A stretch of DNA of 64,000 nt, from contig NZ_JAIZDP010000006.1 in NCBI RefSeq assembly GCF_021554725.1, forward strand, positions 62,001 through 126,000, written 5' to 3'. Within the stretch, counting starts at the first letter, position 1, and the number at the start of each line of letters is the position of its first letter. Below are positions 1 to 8,199 of this stretch, in pieces. The translations under genes and the position numbers were made by a program. This DNA comes from Sinomonas notoginsengisoli. GTDB taxonomy: Bacteria > Actinomycetota > Actinomycetes > Actinomycetales > Micrococcaceae. Under the pieces are notes generated by a model. It saw only the letters and a list, made by a program, of their open reading frames with translations, did no database searches and was not told the DNA's origin.

Positions 1-918
1 TTCACCGCGGAGTCGTGGCCCATCGCCACATGCCTCCACGGGTTCCAAACCGTGGACCGCAAGGGAGTGGCGATGCACGATGCCGCCCCCGAAGTCTGGG
101 ACGGCATGTTCGCCCAGATCGCTGACGTCGGCTTCACCCTCGCAGAACTCGCAGACAGCCACGTCCGCCCGGCCGACCTAAAGCCCTCGCGCCGCGACGA
201 ATTCCTCTCGATCGCCGCATCCCACGGCGTGGGAGTCCCCTCCGTCCACCTCCAGCGCCAGAGCGTGATCATGCCCGGCCACGAGGAGCGCAACCTCGAG
301 TACGCCCACCGCACCATCGACGCGGCCGCCGAGTGGGGCATGCAGGTCTTCTCGACCGGCCTCCACCAGCCCTTCAGCGAGGCCCAGCGCAAGGCCCTCT
401 GGTTCTGGACGGCGGAGGGGCCGAAGGACCCCGCCGACCGCGAGGTGTGGGACGCCGCGGTCGGCCGCATTCGCGAACTCGGCAAACACGCCGCGGATTT
501 GGGGCTGCGGATGTCCCTCGAGATGTACGAGGACACCTACGTCGGCACGGCGGACAGCGCTGTGCGCTTCATCGAAGAAGTCGGCCTGGACAACGTGGGC
601 CTCAACCCCGACGTCGCCAACCTCATCCGCCTGCACCGGCCGGTCGAGGACTGGCGCTACCTCTTCGAGAAGACGCTCCCGTACGCCAACTACTGGCACG
701 TGAAGAACTACACGCGCGACGAGGCCGCGGACGGCAGCTGGGCCACCTCGGTGCCCTCGACCATGGAGATGGGCCTGATCAACTACCGCCAAGTGTTCCG
801 AGACGCGGTCGCTGCCGGCTTCGACGGGATCATCCTCACCGAGCAGTACGGCGGCGACAGCCTCGGCGTCTGCGCCACAAACCAGAAGTACATCCGCACT
901 CTGCTCCCGAAGGGCTAG
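1..918 (+). CDS. Sugar phosphate isomerase/epimerase-type TIM-barrel protein (5' partial)
   Basis: Xylose-isomerase-like TIM-barrel enzyme. The reading frame is open from base 1, and residues before the GTG at 52 (ATCLHGFQTVDRKGVA) read like genuine protein, so the true start is probably upstream of the window. Family-type metal/substrate residues are visible in LEMYEDTYVG, LNPDVAN, YWHVKNY and ILTEQYGGDS. It is followed 9 nt later by a beta-hydroxyacid dehydrogenase and then an SDR, so it belongs to a catabolic operon. Members of this fold include hydroxypyruvate/tetronate isomerases and the 3-oxo-isoapionate decarboxylase OiaC. Given the preceding-step dehydrogenase and the erythrulose-type kinase nearby, a beta-keto sugar-acid decarboxylase giving a ketotetrose is an attractive guess, but the substrate is not proven. 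Plain isomerase remains possible. Confidence 0.85.
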   Translation, partial: FTAESWPIATCLHGFQTVDRKGVAMHDAAPEVWDGMFAQIADVGFTLAELADSHVRPADLKPSRRDEFLSIAASHGVGVPSVHLQRQSVIMPGHEERNLEYAHRTIDAAAEWGMQVFSTGLHQPFSEAQRKALWFWTAEGPKDPADREVWDAAVGRIRELGKHAADLGLRMSLEMYEDTYVGTADSAVRFIEEVGLDNVGLNPDVANLIRLHRPVEDWRYLFEKTLPYANYWHVKNYTRDEAADGSWATSVPSTMEMGLINYRQVFRDAVAAGFDGIILTEQYGGDSLGVCATNQKYIRTLLPKG

Positions 919-927
919 GAGAACCAC

Positions 928-1905
928 ATGTCTGACCTCACCGTCGCCGTTGTCGGCTCCGGGTACATGGGTGGCGGGATTGCCCAGGTCCTCGCCCTTG
1001 CCGGTGCCACCGTGAAGATCGCCGATGTCTCCGAGGAGATCGCCACAAAGAACTACGGGCGCCTCATCGCGGAGGCCCGGCAGTTCGTGGCGGACGGGCT
1101 CTTCCCGGACGACGCCGTCGAGCGCCTCGAGGCGCACCTCTCGCCGGCCACCTCGATCGAGGAGGCCGTAGCGGACGCCGACTTCATCGAGGAGGCCGTG
1201 CCCGAGAAGATTGAGATCAAGCACGAGACGCTCCGCCGCATCAGCGCCGCGGCGCGCCCGGACGCCGTCATCGGCTCGAACACCTCGACCATTCTCATTG
1301 CCTCGCTCGCGGAGGCCGTCTCCCACCCGGAGCGGTTCCTCGGGGTGCACTTCTCCAACCCCGCCCCGTTCATCCCCGGCGTCGAGCTCATCCCGCACCC
1401 CGGGACAGACGAGGCCGTCATCCCGCTCGTCGAGGAGCTCGTTTCCTCTACGGGCAAGGAGACGGCGCGGGTCAAGGATTCCACCGGGTTCGTGCTCAAC
1501 CGGCTCCAGTACGCGCTGTTCCACGAGGCGACGCAGATCGTCGAGGAGGGCATCGCCACTCCCGAGGACCTCGACACCATCGTGAGGACGACCTTCGGGT
1601 TCCGCCTGCCGGTCTTCGGGCCGTTCGCGATCGCGGACATGGCCGGCCTGGACGTGTACGCGTTCTGCTATGCGTCGCTGCAGACCCGCTGGCCCGAGCG
1701 CTTCGCAACCCCTGAGTCCCTCAAGGAGCTCGTTGACGCCGGCAAATTCGGCACCAAGTCAGGGGCGGGCTACCTCGATGTCCCCGCTGAGCGCATCCCG
1801 GAGCTCGTCGCCTACCGCAACAAGGCCTACGTCGCCATGAAGAAGCTCATGGACGAGCTCGGCCCCGCCCCCATCCAGCCCGCGCACGCCGCGGCTGCCC
1901 ACTGA
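928..1905 (+). CDS. 3-hydroxyacyl-CoA dehydrogenase / L-gulonate 3-dehydrogenase-like enzyme
   Basis: NAD-dependent beta-hydroxyacid dehydrogenase of 325 aa. The N-terminal Rossmann motif is GSGYMGGGIAQ (about residues 10-20) with an acidic residue after strand 2 (KIADVSEE). The catalytic-type segment GVHFSNPAP and the C-terminal 3HCDH domain follow (STGFVLNRLQYALFHEA, FGFRLPVFGPFAIADMAGLD). The ATG is preceded by GGAGAACC. A single-domain protein of this length in a sugar operon is closer to lambda-crystallin/L-gulonate 3-dehydrogenases than to fatty-acid FadB. It would oxidise the C3 hydroxyl of an aldonic or branched sugar acid to a beta-keto acid, which the upstream TIM-barrel protein could decarboxylate. 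A 3-hydroxybutyryl-CoA dehydrogenase role cannot be excluded. Confidence 0.88.
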   Translation: MSDLTVAVVGSGYMGGGIAQVLALAGATVKIADVSEEIATKNYGRLIAEARQFVADGLFPDDAVERLEAHLSPATSIEEAVADADFIEEAVPEKIEIKHETLRRISAAARPDAVIGSNTSTILIASLAEAVSHPERFLGVHFSNPAPFIPGVELIPHPGTDEAVIPLVEELVSSTGKETARVKDSTGFVLNRLQYALFHEATQIVEEGIATPEDLDTIVRTTFGFRLPVFGPFAIADMAGLDVYAFCYASLQTRWPERFATPESLKELVDAGKFGTKSGAGYLDVPAERIPELVAYRNKAYVAMKKLMDELGPAPIQPAHAAAAH

Positions 1906-1921
1906 GGACCAGGAGAACCGC

Positions 1922-2689
1922 ATGACTGACTTCCCCGCATCCCGCACGGTCGTCCTGACCGGCGCGGCCTCACCACGCGGCATCGGCCGCGCCTCCGCCC
2001 ACTACCTGGCCGAGCGCGGCTGGAACATCGGCATCATCGACGTCGACGCGGAGGCCGCAAAGCGCGTGGCGGAGGAGATCGCCCTCGAGCACGGTGTCCA
2101 AGCCGCCGGCGCAGGCGCCGACGTCTCCGACGAGGCCCAGGTCCGCTCGGCGTTCGACGAGCTCGAGGGCCAGCTGCCCCAGCTCGTGGCCCTCGTCAAC
2201 CTTGCGGGCGTCTCCTCGCCCGTGCCGTACCTCGAGGTCACGGCGGACGAGTGGAACCGCGTCATGGGCATCAACATGAACGGCGTGCACTACGCGACGC
2301 GGCGGGCCGTCGAGACCATGGTCAAGAACGGCGTGGGCCGCGTGGTGAGCCTCTCCTCCGTCTCTGCGCAGCGGGGTGGCGGAACGTTCAGCAAGACGGT
2401 CTACTCGGCGGCCAAGGCCGGCGTCATCGGCTTCTCCCGCAGCGTCGCCCGCGAGCTCGGCCACGACGGCATCACCGTCAACGTCGTCTCCCCCGGCCCG
2501 ATCGACACGGACATCATGGGCGGCACCCTGAGCGAGGAGCGCAAGGAGAAGATGGCGGCCGACGGCGTGCTGCCGCGGATCGGGACCCCGCGAGACATCG
2601 CAGCTGCCATCGCCTACCTCATCAGCGAGGACGCCGGCTTCGTGACGGGCCAGACCCTGAACGTCGACGGCGGCCTCTACATGCACTGA
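1922..2689 (+). CDS. SDR family oxidoreductase (sugar/polyol dehydrogenase type)
   Basis: Classical short-chain dehydrogenase of 255 aa. The cofactor motif is an extended TGAASPRGIG, Asp follows strand 2 (IIDVD, NAD preference), and NLAG, the catalytic Ser (SLSSVSAQ) and YSAAK are all present. The end, INVDGGLYMH-type, is typical of polyol/gluconate dehydrogenases. The ATG is 8 nt after AGGAG and 16 nt after the previous stop, so it is co-transcribed. It is clearly paralogous to the SDR at 53466-54239: both have the TG-A-x-S-x-x-GIG cofactor loop, the SVSAQRGGG core and a terminal DxNGG/DVDGG motif. Probable role is oxidation of a polyol or hydroxy-acid in the tetrose/sugar-acid pathway; the substrate is unknown. 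Confidence 0.9.
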   Translation: MTDFPASRTVVLTGAASPRGIGRASAHYLAERGWNIGIIDVDAEAAKRVAEEIALEHGVQAAGAGADVSDEAQVRSAFDELEGQLPQLVALVNLAGVSSPVPYLEVTADEWNRVMGINMNGVHYATRRAVETMVKNGVGRVVSLSSVSAQRGGGTFSKTVYSAAKAGVIGFSRSVARELGHDGITVNVVSPGPIDTDIMGGTLSEERKEKMAADGVLPRIGTPRDIAAAIAYLISEDAGFVTGQTLNVDGGLYMH

Positions 2690-2698
2690 GAGGACAGC

Positions 2699-2806
2699 AT
2701 GAAATCCATCTTCGGGACCACGTGGTCCAAGTCGCGGATCGCCTTCCTGGCGATCGGAATCGTGTTCGCGGTCATCGGCATCGTGACGATCATCCAGGGC
2801 CATTAG
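2699..2806 (+). CDS. 35-aa single-pass membrane peptide
   Basis: Small gene in the operon between the SDR and the MFS carrier: ATG with GAGAGGAC upstream, 9 nt after the SDR stop, and a TAG stop. The product has a short cationic N-terminus (MKSIFGTTWSKSR) and one hydrophobic helix rich in Ile, Phe and Val, ending QGH. Position and codon use agree with a real gene. It may be a small accessory subunit or stabiliser of the carrier encoded next, as small membrane peptides often are; this is inference only. I do not recognise a named family. Confidence 0.6.
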   Translation: MKSIFGTTWSKSRIAFLAIGIVFAVIGIVTIIQGH

Positions 2807-2869
2807 GCCCAGCCCCAATGTTCCACCCGATCACTCCCACCCAACGTTTCACCTCAAAGGAGAGCTGAC

Positions 2870-4246
2870 GTGTCCACACCCGACCAGCGGATGCTGGCGC
2901 AGTCGAAGAACGACACCGCGCTGAAGTCTGCGATCTCGAAGGCGGCCCGGCACCTCATGCCGATGCTCGTCATCCTCTATTTCGTCGCGTTCCTCGACCG
3001 GACCAACGTGGGCTTCGCAGAGGCGGCGCTCCGCGTGGACCGTGGAGTGAGTGACGGAGCCTTCGCGCTCGGCGCAGGAATCTTCTTCATCGGCTATGCC
3101 CTCTTCGAGGTGCCCAGCAACCTGCTGCTGAAGCGCTTCGGCGCCCGCTTCTGGCTGGCCCGGATCGCCATCACCTGGGGCATCGTCGCGGCGGCCTTCG
3201 CCTTCACCACCGACGACACCATGTTCACGGCCCTGCGGTTCCTCCTCGGCGTGACCGAGGCCGGCCTCTTCCCGGGCGTGATCATGTTCCTCGCAGAGTG
3301 GTTCCCGAACAAGGTCCGCGTGCAGATGTTCGCAATCTTCTACCTCGCCCAGCCGTTCTCCCAGATGATCGGCGCCCCGCTCTCCGGTGGCCTCATCAGC
3401 TTCGGCGACTCCCTCGGCTTCGCCCGCGGCTGGCAGGTCATGTTCTTCGTCGAGGGCATGCTGGCGGTCATCGCCGGCATCGCCGCGCTGTTCCTGCTGA
3501 CCAACAGCCCCGCCAAGGCCAAGTTCCTCGACGACGACGAGAAGCTGGCCCTCTCGAACGTCATGGCGGTCGAAGACCGTGCCCGCACCGAGGACGGCCC
3601 GAGCGGCATCTGGCGCGCGATGGCGAACTGGAAGGTCTGGTACTTCACCGTCATCTACTTCGCCCTCCAGATCGCGGTGTACGGCACCACGTTCTACCTC
3701 CCGCAGCAGGTCGCCGGGCTGCTCGGCAAGAAGGTCGGCTGGGAGGTGGGCCTCGTCTCTGCCATCCCGTGGCTCGTGGGCCTGTTCGCCTGCTACTTCC
3801 TCGGCAGGGCCGCCCACACCCTAGCGCGCCGCCGCAACTGGGGCACTCTGCTGTACATCGGGACGGGCGTCTTCATCCTCGCCTCGGGATGGGCCGGGGC
3901 GAACAACCAGCCCCTGCTGGGCATCCTCTTCATCACCCTCGCCGTCGCGAGCTTCCTCTCGGTCGGCCCCATCACGTGGGCCTACCCGACGGCCTTCCTC
4001 ACCGGCACTGCTGCGGCCGCTGGCATCGGCCTCATCAACTCGCTCGGCAACCTGGGCGGCTTCGTGGCCCCGCTGATGCGCACCGGCATCAACGCGGCGG
4101 TCCCGACCAGCTCGGGCGTGTGGGGCGTCGTCTCCCTGGGCGTCTTCGCATTCGGGGCTGCCGCCATGGTCTTCGCGACGAAGTTCTTCAAGGGCGTCAA
4201 GTCGGACGAGCTGCTCGAGGCCGAGGAGCTCGCCCTGCGCCACTGA
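2870..4246 (+). CDS. MFS transporter, anion:cation symporter (ACS) type
   Basis: 458-aa carrier with 12 predicted membrane helices. The signature near helix 1 (YFVAFLDRTNVGFA) and the helix 4 region (GVTEAGLFPGVIMFLAEWFP) are typical of the ACS family, which imports organic anions such as tartrate, glucarate and phthalate. GTG start after AAAGGAGAGCTGAC. It is the last gene of the sugar-acid operon and is followed by a perfect inverted repeat (4263-4309). The family assignment supports an acidic (carboxylated) sugar as the substrate of the locus, consistent with the beta-hydroxyacid dehydrogenase at 928-1905. Confidence 0.92.
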   Translation: MSTPDQRMLAQSKNDTALKSAISKAARHLMPMLVILYFVAFLDRTNVGFAEAALRVDRGVSDGAFALGAGIFFIGYALFEVPSNLLLKRFGARFWLARIAITWGIVAAAFAFTTDDTMFTALRFLLGVTEAGLFPGVIMFLAEWFPNKVRVQMFAIFYLAQPFSQMIGAPLSGGLISFGDSLGFARGWQVMFFVEGMLAVIAGIAALFLLTNSPAKAKFLDDDEKLALSNVMAVEDRARTEDGPSGIWRAMANWKVWYFTVIYFALQIAVYGTTFYLPQQVAGLLGKKVGWEVGLVSAIPWLVGLFACYFLGRAAHTLARRRNWGTLLYIGTGVFILASGWAGANNQPLLGILFITLAVASFLSVGPITWAYPTAFLTGTAAAAGIGLINSLGNLGGFVAPLMRTGINAAVPTSSGVWGVVSLGVFAFGAAAMVFATKFFKGVKSDELLEAEELALRH

Positions 4247-4262
4247 ACCGAAGGCACGTAGT

Positions 4263-4309
4263 ACGACGCCGGGCCGGTCACCTTCGCGAGGTGACCGGCC
4301 CGGCGTCGT
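4263..4309. terminator. Bidirectional intrinsic-type terminator
   Basis: Perfect 20-bp inverted repeat (arms 4263-4282 and 4290-4309, 7-nt loop, GC-rich). It lies between the ends of the convergent MFS gene (4246) and GntR gene (4370). There is no long U tract, as is usual in high-GC actinobacteria. Confidence 0.85.
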
Positions 4310-4369
4310 GCGTGGGTCGAAAGATGCGGGCCCAAGGGAGGGCCTGGAGGCCGCAGCGAGCGGCCAGCG

Positions 4370-5092
4370 TCAGGATGAGGCGACGTCCCTCCGCGCGCGC
4401 TCCCTGACACGCTCGATGTGGTCCCGCATCGCGGCGGCCGCGGTGTCGCTGCTGCCCCCGCGGAAGGCTTCGAGGATAGCGCCGTGCTCGATCACGGCCT
4501 CGTCCGCGTCACTGACGCCGGACTTGACCGTCTGGCGCATGCGGTGCACGCGGGTGGAGATAGCCTCGGACATGTCGATTAGGAAGGGATTCTGCGTGCC
4601 CGCGAAGATGAGGTGGTGGAAGTTCCAGTCGATCGCGAAGTAGTCGCGGATGAGGCCGAGCGAGAGCTTCTCGCCCCGCGCCGCCGTCTCGTGGACAAGG
4701 CGCGAGATCTCCACGTGCTCGGCCAGCGCCTGCTCGAGCTGCGGCACGAGCGCTTCCGCGTGCCGGGCGGCGAGCTCCGTGGCCCCGCCCTCGAGCACGA
4801 GCCGGGCGTCGAAGAGCGCCTCGAGCTGCTCAGCGGCCAGCGGGGGCGCCACGCGGTAGCCCTTGAGGGCCTCCCGGGTCACGAGCCCGGTGCGCTCGAG
4901 CTGTACGAGGGCCTCACGGACGGGGGTGGGGGACACCTTGAGGTCGCGGGCGATCGCGTCGATGGACAGACGCGTGCCGGGCGCGAGGTCCGCCGTCATC
5001 AGCATGTCCAGGACGAGGTCGTAGACACGGTCGCGGAGTCCCCTGCGCTCGAGGGCAGCGGCCCCGGCCAGAGGATACACGGTCTCAGACAT
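4370..5092 (-). CDS. GntR family (FCD-domain) transcriptional regulator
   Basis: 240-aa FadR-subfamily repressor. The N-terminal winged helix contains LAPGTRLSIDAIARDL and VSPTPVREALVQLERTGLV, and the C-terminal all-helical FCD ligand domain has the metal-type DARLVLEGGA and NFHHLIFAG segments. The chosen ATG at 5092 has AGGAGG 7 nt upstream and overlaps the end of the upstream isomerase gene by 8 nt (translational coupling). It is the last gene of the kinase-rpiB-tpi operon, so it is probably the pathway-specific repressor. A 14-bp palindrome at 8200-8213 in front of the operon is a candidate operator. Confidence 0.9.
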   Translation of the reverse strand: MSETVYPLAGAAALERRGLRDRVYDLVLDMLMTADLAPGTRLSIDAIARDLKVSPTPVREALVQLERTGLVTREALKGYRVAPPLAAEQLEALFDARLVLEGGATELAARHAEALVPQLEQALAEHVEISRLVHETAARGEKLSLGLIRDYFAIDWNFHHLIFAGTQNPFLIDMSEAISTRVHRMRQTVKSGVSDADEAVIEHGAILEAFRGGSSDTAAAAMRDHIERVRERARRDVASS

Positions 5093-5918
5093 GGGCGCCT
5101 CCTGCGCCACTGATGGTACCAGTCCCACCTGCGCCGACCTCGGCTATTCCGAGAAGGACACACACCTCGTCGAGGATGGCCTCCACGGCTGCGGGATCGT
5201 GGGCGAACCGGCCCAAGAACAGCCCGTCCACCGAGTCCGCGATCCGCGTCAGGAGGCCCGGACCGGCGCTGCCGCCGTAGATGACTGCCGAGCCCTCGTG
5301 CGCGGGCAGCGTGCGCATGTGCTCCCGCAGAGGCGCGCAGACGGTGCGGATGTAGTCAGGTTCGGCAGGCTGAGGCGCACCGATGGCCCACTGCGGCTCG
5401 TAGGCGACGATCACCGGCCCGGACAGGCCGGACGCCCCGGCCGTGGCCAGGGCGTCATCGATCTGCCGGATGCACTCCCGCGCGGCGTCCTCCGGCTTGA
5501 GCCGGTGGGACTCGCCGATGCACACGAGCGGCACTAGCCCGTTGCGCAGCGCCGCCGCCGTCTTGGCGCGCACCACGGCGTCATCCTCGCCGAACAGCCT
5601 GCGCCGCTCGGCATGTCCCACCTCCACGAGCGTGCAGCCAAGCTCGGCGAGCTGCGCCCCGCTGACCTCTCCCGTGAACGGGCCAAAGTCCTCCGTGGCG
5701 AGGTCCTGGGCGCCGACCATCGCGGCGCCGTCGAGCGTCTCAAGAGCCCCCGGGACCGAGAGATACCCGGGGACCACGAAGAGTCCGGCACTGCCGCGAC
5801 GGGTCGCGGGGTGACGGCGCGCGATCTCGGTGACGGCCCGGCACCACGCGAGCGTGCGCTCGTGGCTGAAGTACATCTTGGTGCTCGTGCCGAGGAGGAC
5901 GCGCGGAAACGCCGTCAC
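5085..5918 (-). CDS. Triosephosphate isomerase-like tetrulose-phosphate isomerase
   Basis: 277-aa TPI-fold enzyme. Visible catalytic elements are the Lys in GTSTKMYF (K14), the electrophilic His in VEVGHAERR, the base Glu in VIVAYEPQWAIG and the phosphate-binding YGGSAGPG and GLFLGRFA. The usual GNWKMN is replaced by a TSTKMYF form. Length and context match the TPI homologues of tetritol pathways (EryH / LerI type, L-erythrulose-1-phosphate isomerase) rather than glycolytic TpiA. The GTG start at 5918 lies just after the rpiB stop at 5921; the in-frame extension further upstream is only a shadow of rpiB. It acts between the Dak kinase and RpiB products in the proposed route. Confidence 0.85.
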   Translation of the reverse strand: MTAFPRVLLGTSTKMYFSHERTLAWCRAVTEIARRHPATRRGSAGLFVVPGYLSVPGALETLDGAAMVGAQDLATEDFGPFTGEVSGAQLAELGCTLVEVGHAERRRLFGEDDAVVRAKTAAALRNGLVPLVCIGESHRLKPEDAARECIRQIDDALATAGASGLSGPVIVAYEPQWAIGAPQPAEPDYIRTVCAPLREHMRTLPAHEGSAVIYGGSAGPGLLTRIADSVDGLFLGRFAHDPAAVEAILDEVCVLLGIAEVGAGGTGTISGAGGAHV

Positions 5919-5920
5919 GT

Positions 5921-6379
5921 TCAGAGCCCTTCGTAGCTGCAGATCTCGCGGACCTTGTGATTGGAGGCGCTCGTCTCGTCGAAGACGTACGTGAGCCACT
6001 CCCGCACGTTCCGGCGGGCCTGCTCGATGCCGATGACGCGCTGGCCCATGCACAGCACCTGGGCGTTGTTGGACAGGACGCTGCGCTCCACGGAGAAGCT
6101 ATCGTGCGCCGTCACCGCCCGTATGCCCTTCACTTTGTTCGCCCCGATGGCCACTCCGAGGCCGGTGCCGCACACGAGGATGGCCCGGTCGGCCTCCCCC
6201 CGGGCCACCATCTCGGCGGCCGCCCTGGCGATGGTCGGGTAGTTTGTGTGGCTGTCGGCATCGACCCCCACGTCCGCCACCGAGGCGACCAGGTCGCTGG
6301 CTTCGAGGTCCTTCTTGATGACTTCCTTGTAGTCGAAGCCGGCGTCGTCCGAGCCGACCACGATTCGCCATGCGGGCAT
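5921..6379 (-). CDS. RpiB/LacAB-family sugar-phosphate isomerase
   Basis: 152-aa Rossmann-like isomerase. The active-site Cys is in LVCGTGLGVAIGANK (C70) and the phosphate-contact region is SVLSNNAQVLCMG. The usual GSDHAG phosphate loop reads GSDDAG, so the conserved His is replaced by Asp, which also hints at a substrate other than ribose-5-P. Paralogues of this kind (EryI / DerI) convert D-erythrulose-4-P to D-erythrose-4-P in tetritol catabolism. It lies between the Dak kinase and the TPI-like gene in one minus-strand operon, which supports that role; generic ribose-5-phosphate isomerase B is the alternative. ATG preceded by AAGGAGCACGC. Confidence 0.88.
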   Translation of the reverse strand: MPAWRIVVGSDDAGFDYKEVIKKDLEASDLVASVADVGVDADSHTNYPTIARAAAEMVARGEADRAILVCGTGLGVAIGANKVKGIRAVTAHDSFSVERSVLSNNAQVLCMGQRVIGIEQARRNVREWLTYVFDETSASNHKVREICSYEGL

Positions 6380-6423
6380 GCGTGCTCCTTGTGGGTGGTG
6401 TGGAGGGGTGTGAGAGATGTGGG

Positions 6424-8154
6424 TCAGCCGGCCGCGAGCACCGGATGCACGCGTTCGACGATCAGTGCCAGGGACACTGCTCCCGGGTCGGGGGTCCCGA
6501 GGGACTTGGCGCCGTGCGCGCGGGCGCGGCCCATCCCGGGCATGAGATCCGCGGTCGCCTCCGCCGCACGCGCCGCGGCGCTCGCCGCGTGCTTCCAGGC
6601 GTCCGCGAGGCTCTCGCCCGCGCCCACCCTCTCGGCGAGCGTGTCGGCAAACGGGACGAGGGCGTCCACCATCGTCTTGTCGCCCACCGCGGCCTTGCCG
6701 TAGTCCATGACGGCGGTCTTGGCGGCGCTGATCCCGGCGGCGGCAGCGGCCGGAGTCGGCGGTGCGGTGTCTCCCAGATGCGAGCCGACGGTGGTGAGGA
6801 TGAGTCCCCAGAGGGCTCCCGAGGTTCCGCCGGCTCGGTCCGACCAGGCGTCGCCGCAGCGGGCGAGGAGGCTTTCGGCGCCCGCGCCCTGTTCGGCCAG
6901 TGCTGCGGCGGTCTCAGCGGCGGCCACGGTGCCTCGCTGCATGCCGATGCCGTGGTCCCCGTCGCCGGCGATCGCGTCGATGCGGCCGAGCTCCGCGGCC
7001 TGATCGCCGATCAGATCGCGGACGGCGGCGAGGGCTTCCGCGATGAGGCGCGCGGCCCGGCGGGACTCCTCTGACGACGCCGGCAACTCGGCCTCCGCGG
7101 CTTCCTCGCCGCCCGCCGTGACGGCCTCGAGCGCGGAGGTGTCCATGGACCCGGTGCGGAAAGCCGGGGTGTCTGAGGGGGCGAGCCAGAGCCGCTCGAG
7201 CTCATCGTCGACCCAGAAGAGGGTAAGAGAGGCCCCGGCCATGTCGAAGCTCGTGCAGAACTCCCCGACCTGCGGGTCTACGAGGATGAGGCCGGCCTCC
7301 TCGAGGAGGTCCGCAATGCGCGCGTAGACGACGTAGAGCTCCTCGTTTTTCACGGAGCCGAGGCCGTTGAGGATCGGGACCACGCGGCCACCGAGCAGCA
7401 CCGCACCCTCAGGGACTTCTGCCGGGTCGAGGAGATGCTGCACGAAGAGCTCGGCCAGGCCATCCGCCGTCGGGATGTCGGTGAGGTCGATTCCGGGCTC
7501 GCCGTGGATGCCGAGGCCCACGGCCATCTTCCCCTCGGGCACGGTGAACAGTGGCTCGTCGGCACCGGGGAGGGTGCAGCCGGTGAAGGCGACTCCCATG
7601 GAGCGGGTGCGGGCGTTCGCGGCGATGGCCACACGCTCGACGTCGTCGATCCCGTAGCCCTGCGCGGCGGCGGCGCCGGCCGCCTTGAAGACGGTGAGGT
7701 CGCCCGCGATCCCGCGGCGGCGCTCGGTCTCCCCGGGCGGGGCGCTGAAGATGTCGTCCGTGACCGTGACCGTGCGGCAGTCGACGCCGTCGGCGCGCAC
7801 GGCTTCTTGGGCCGCGCCGAAATGCAGGACGTCACCGGCATAGTTGCCGAAGCTCAGGAGCACGCCCCGGCCCTGCTCGCTGGCGCGGACCACACTCTCG
7901 ACCTGATGGGCCGACGGGGAAGCGAAGAGGTTTCCCATCGCGGCGCCATGCGCGAGGCCGGGGCCGACGAGGCCGCCGAACGCCGGGTAGTGGCCAGAGC
8001 CACCACCGATCACGAGCGCGACCTCGGGCTCGGTGGAACGGGTTGAGCGGGCCACCCCGCCGGACACCTTGCGGACGCAGCGGGCGTTTGCCCGCACGAA
8101 TCCGTCCACCATGTCGTCTGCGAACGACGCCGGATCATTCCACAGCCGGGTCAT
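6424..8154 (-). CDS. Dihydroxyacetone/erythrulose kinase (DhaK-DhaL fusion)
   Basis: 576-aa ATP-dependent ketose kinase. The N-terminal DhaK domain has GGGSGHYPAFGG, NYAGDVLHF and the substrate-binding His in GLGIHGEPG (H217). The C-terminal DhaL ATP domain has IAGDGDHGIGM with the Mg-binding aspartates and GTSGALWG. The linker between domains is about 40 aa. The ATG at 8154 has AGAGGAGG just upstream; the longer frame to 8337 lacks homology-like sequence. First gene of the operon with rpiB, tpi-like and gntR. Family members with this gene context phosphorylate L- or D-erythrulose (LerK/DerK type); dihydroxyacetone is the default alternative. Confidence 0.92.
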   Translation of the reverse strand: MTRLWNDPASFADDMVDGFVRANARCVRKVSGGVARSTRSTEPEVALVIGGGSGHYPAFGGLVGPGLAHGAAMGNLFASPSAHQVESVVRASEQGRGVLLSFGNYAGDVLHFGAAQEAVRADGVDCRTVTVTDDIFSAPPGETERRRGIAGDLTVFKAAGAAAAQGYGIDDVERVAIAANARTRSMGVAFTGCTLPGADEPLFTVPEGKMAVGLGIHGEPGIDLTDIPTADGLAELFVQHLLDPAEVPEGAVLLGGRVVPILNGLGSVKNEELYVVYARIADLLEEAGLILVDPQVGEFCTSFDMAGASLTLFWVDDELERLWLAPSDTPAFRTGSMDTSALEAVTAGGEEAAEAELPASSEESRRAARLIAEALAAVRDLIGDQAAELGRIDAIAGDGDHGIGMQRGTVAAAETAAALAEQGAGAESLLARCGDAWSDRAGGTSGALWGLILTTVGSHLGDTAPPTPAAAAAGISAAKTAVMDYGKAAVGDKTMVDALVPFADTLAERVGAGESLADAWKHAASAAARAAEATADLMPGMGRARAHGAKSLGTPDPGAVSLALIVERVHPVLAAG

Positions 8155-8199
8155 GGGTCCTCCTCTTGTGCCGGGCCTCGTTGCCCTTGATCCTTCATC

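Noticed and set aside
178-1524. 448-codon minus-strand frame opposite the first two genes
   Set aside because: Composition is Arg/Val/Leu/Asp-rich with no domain; it is the complement of two well-conserved plus-strand genes in GC-rich DNA.
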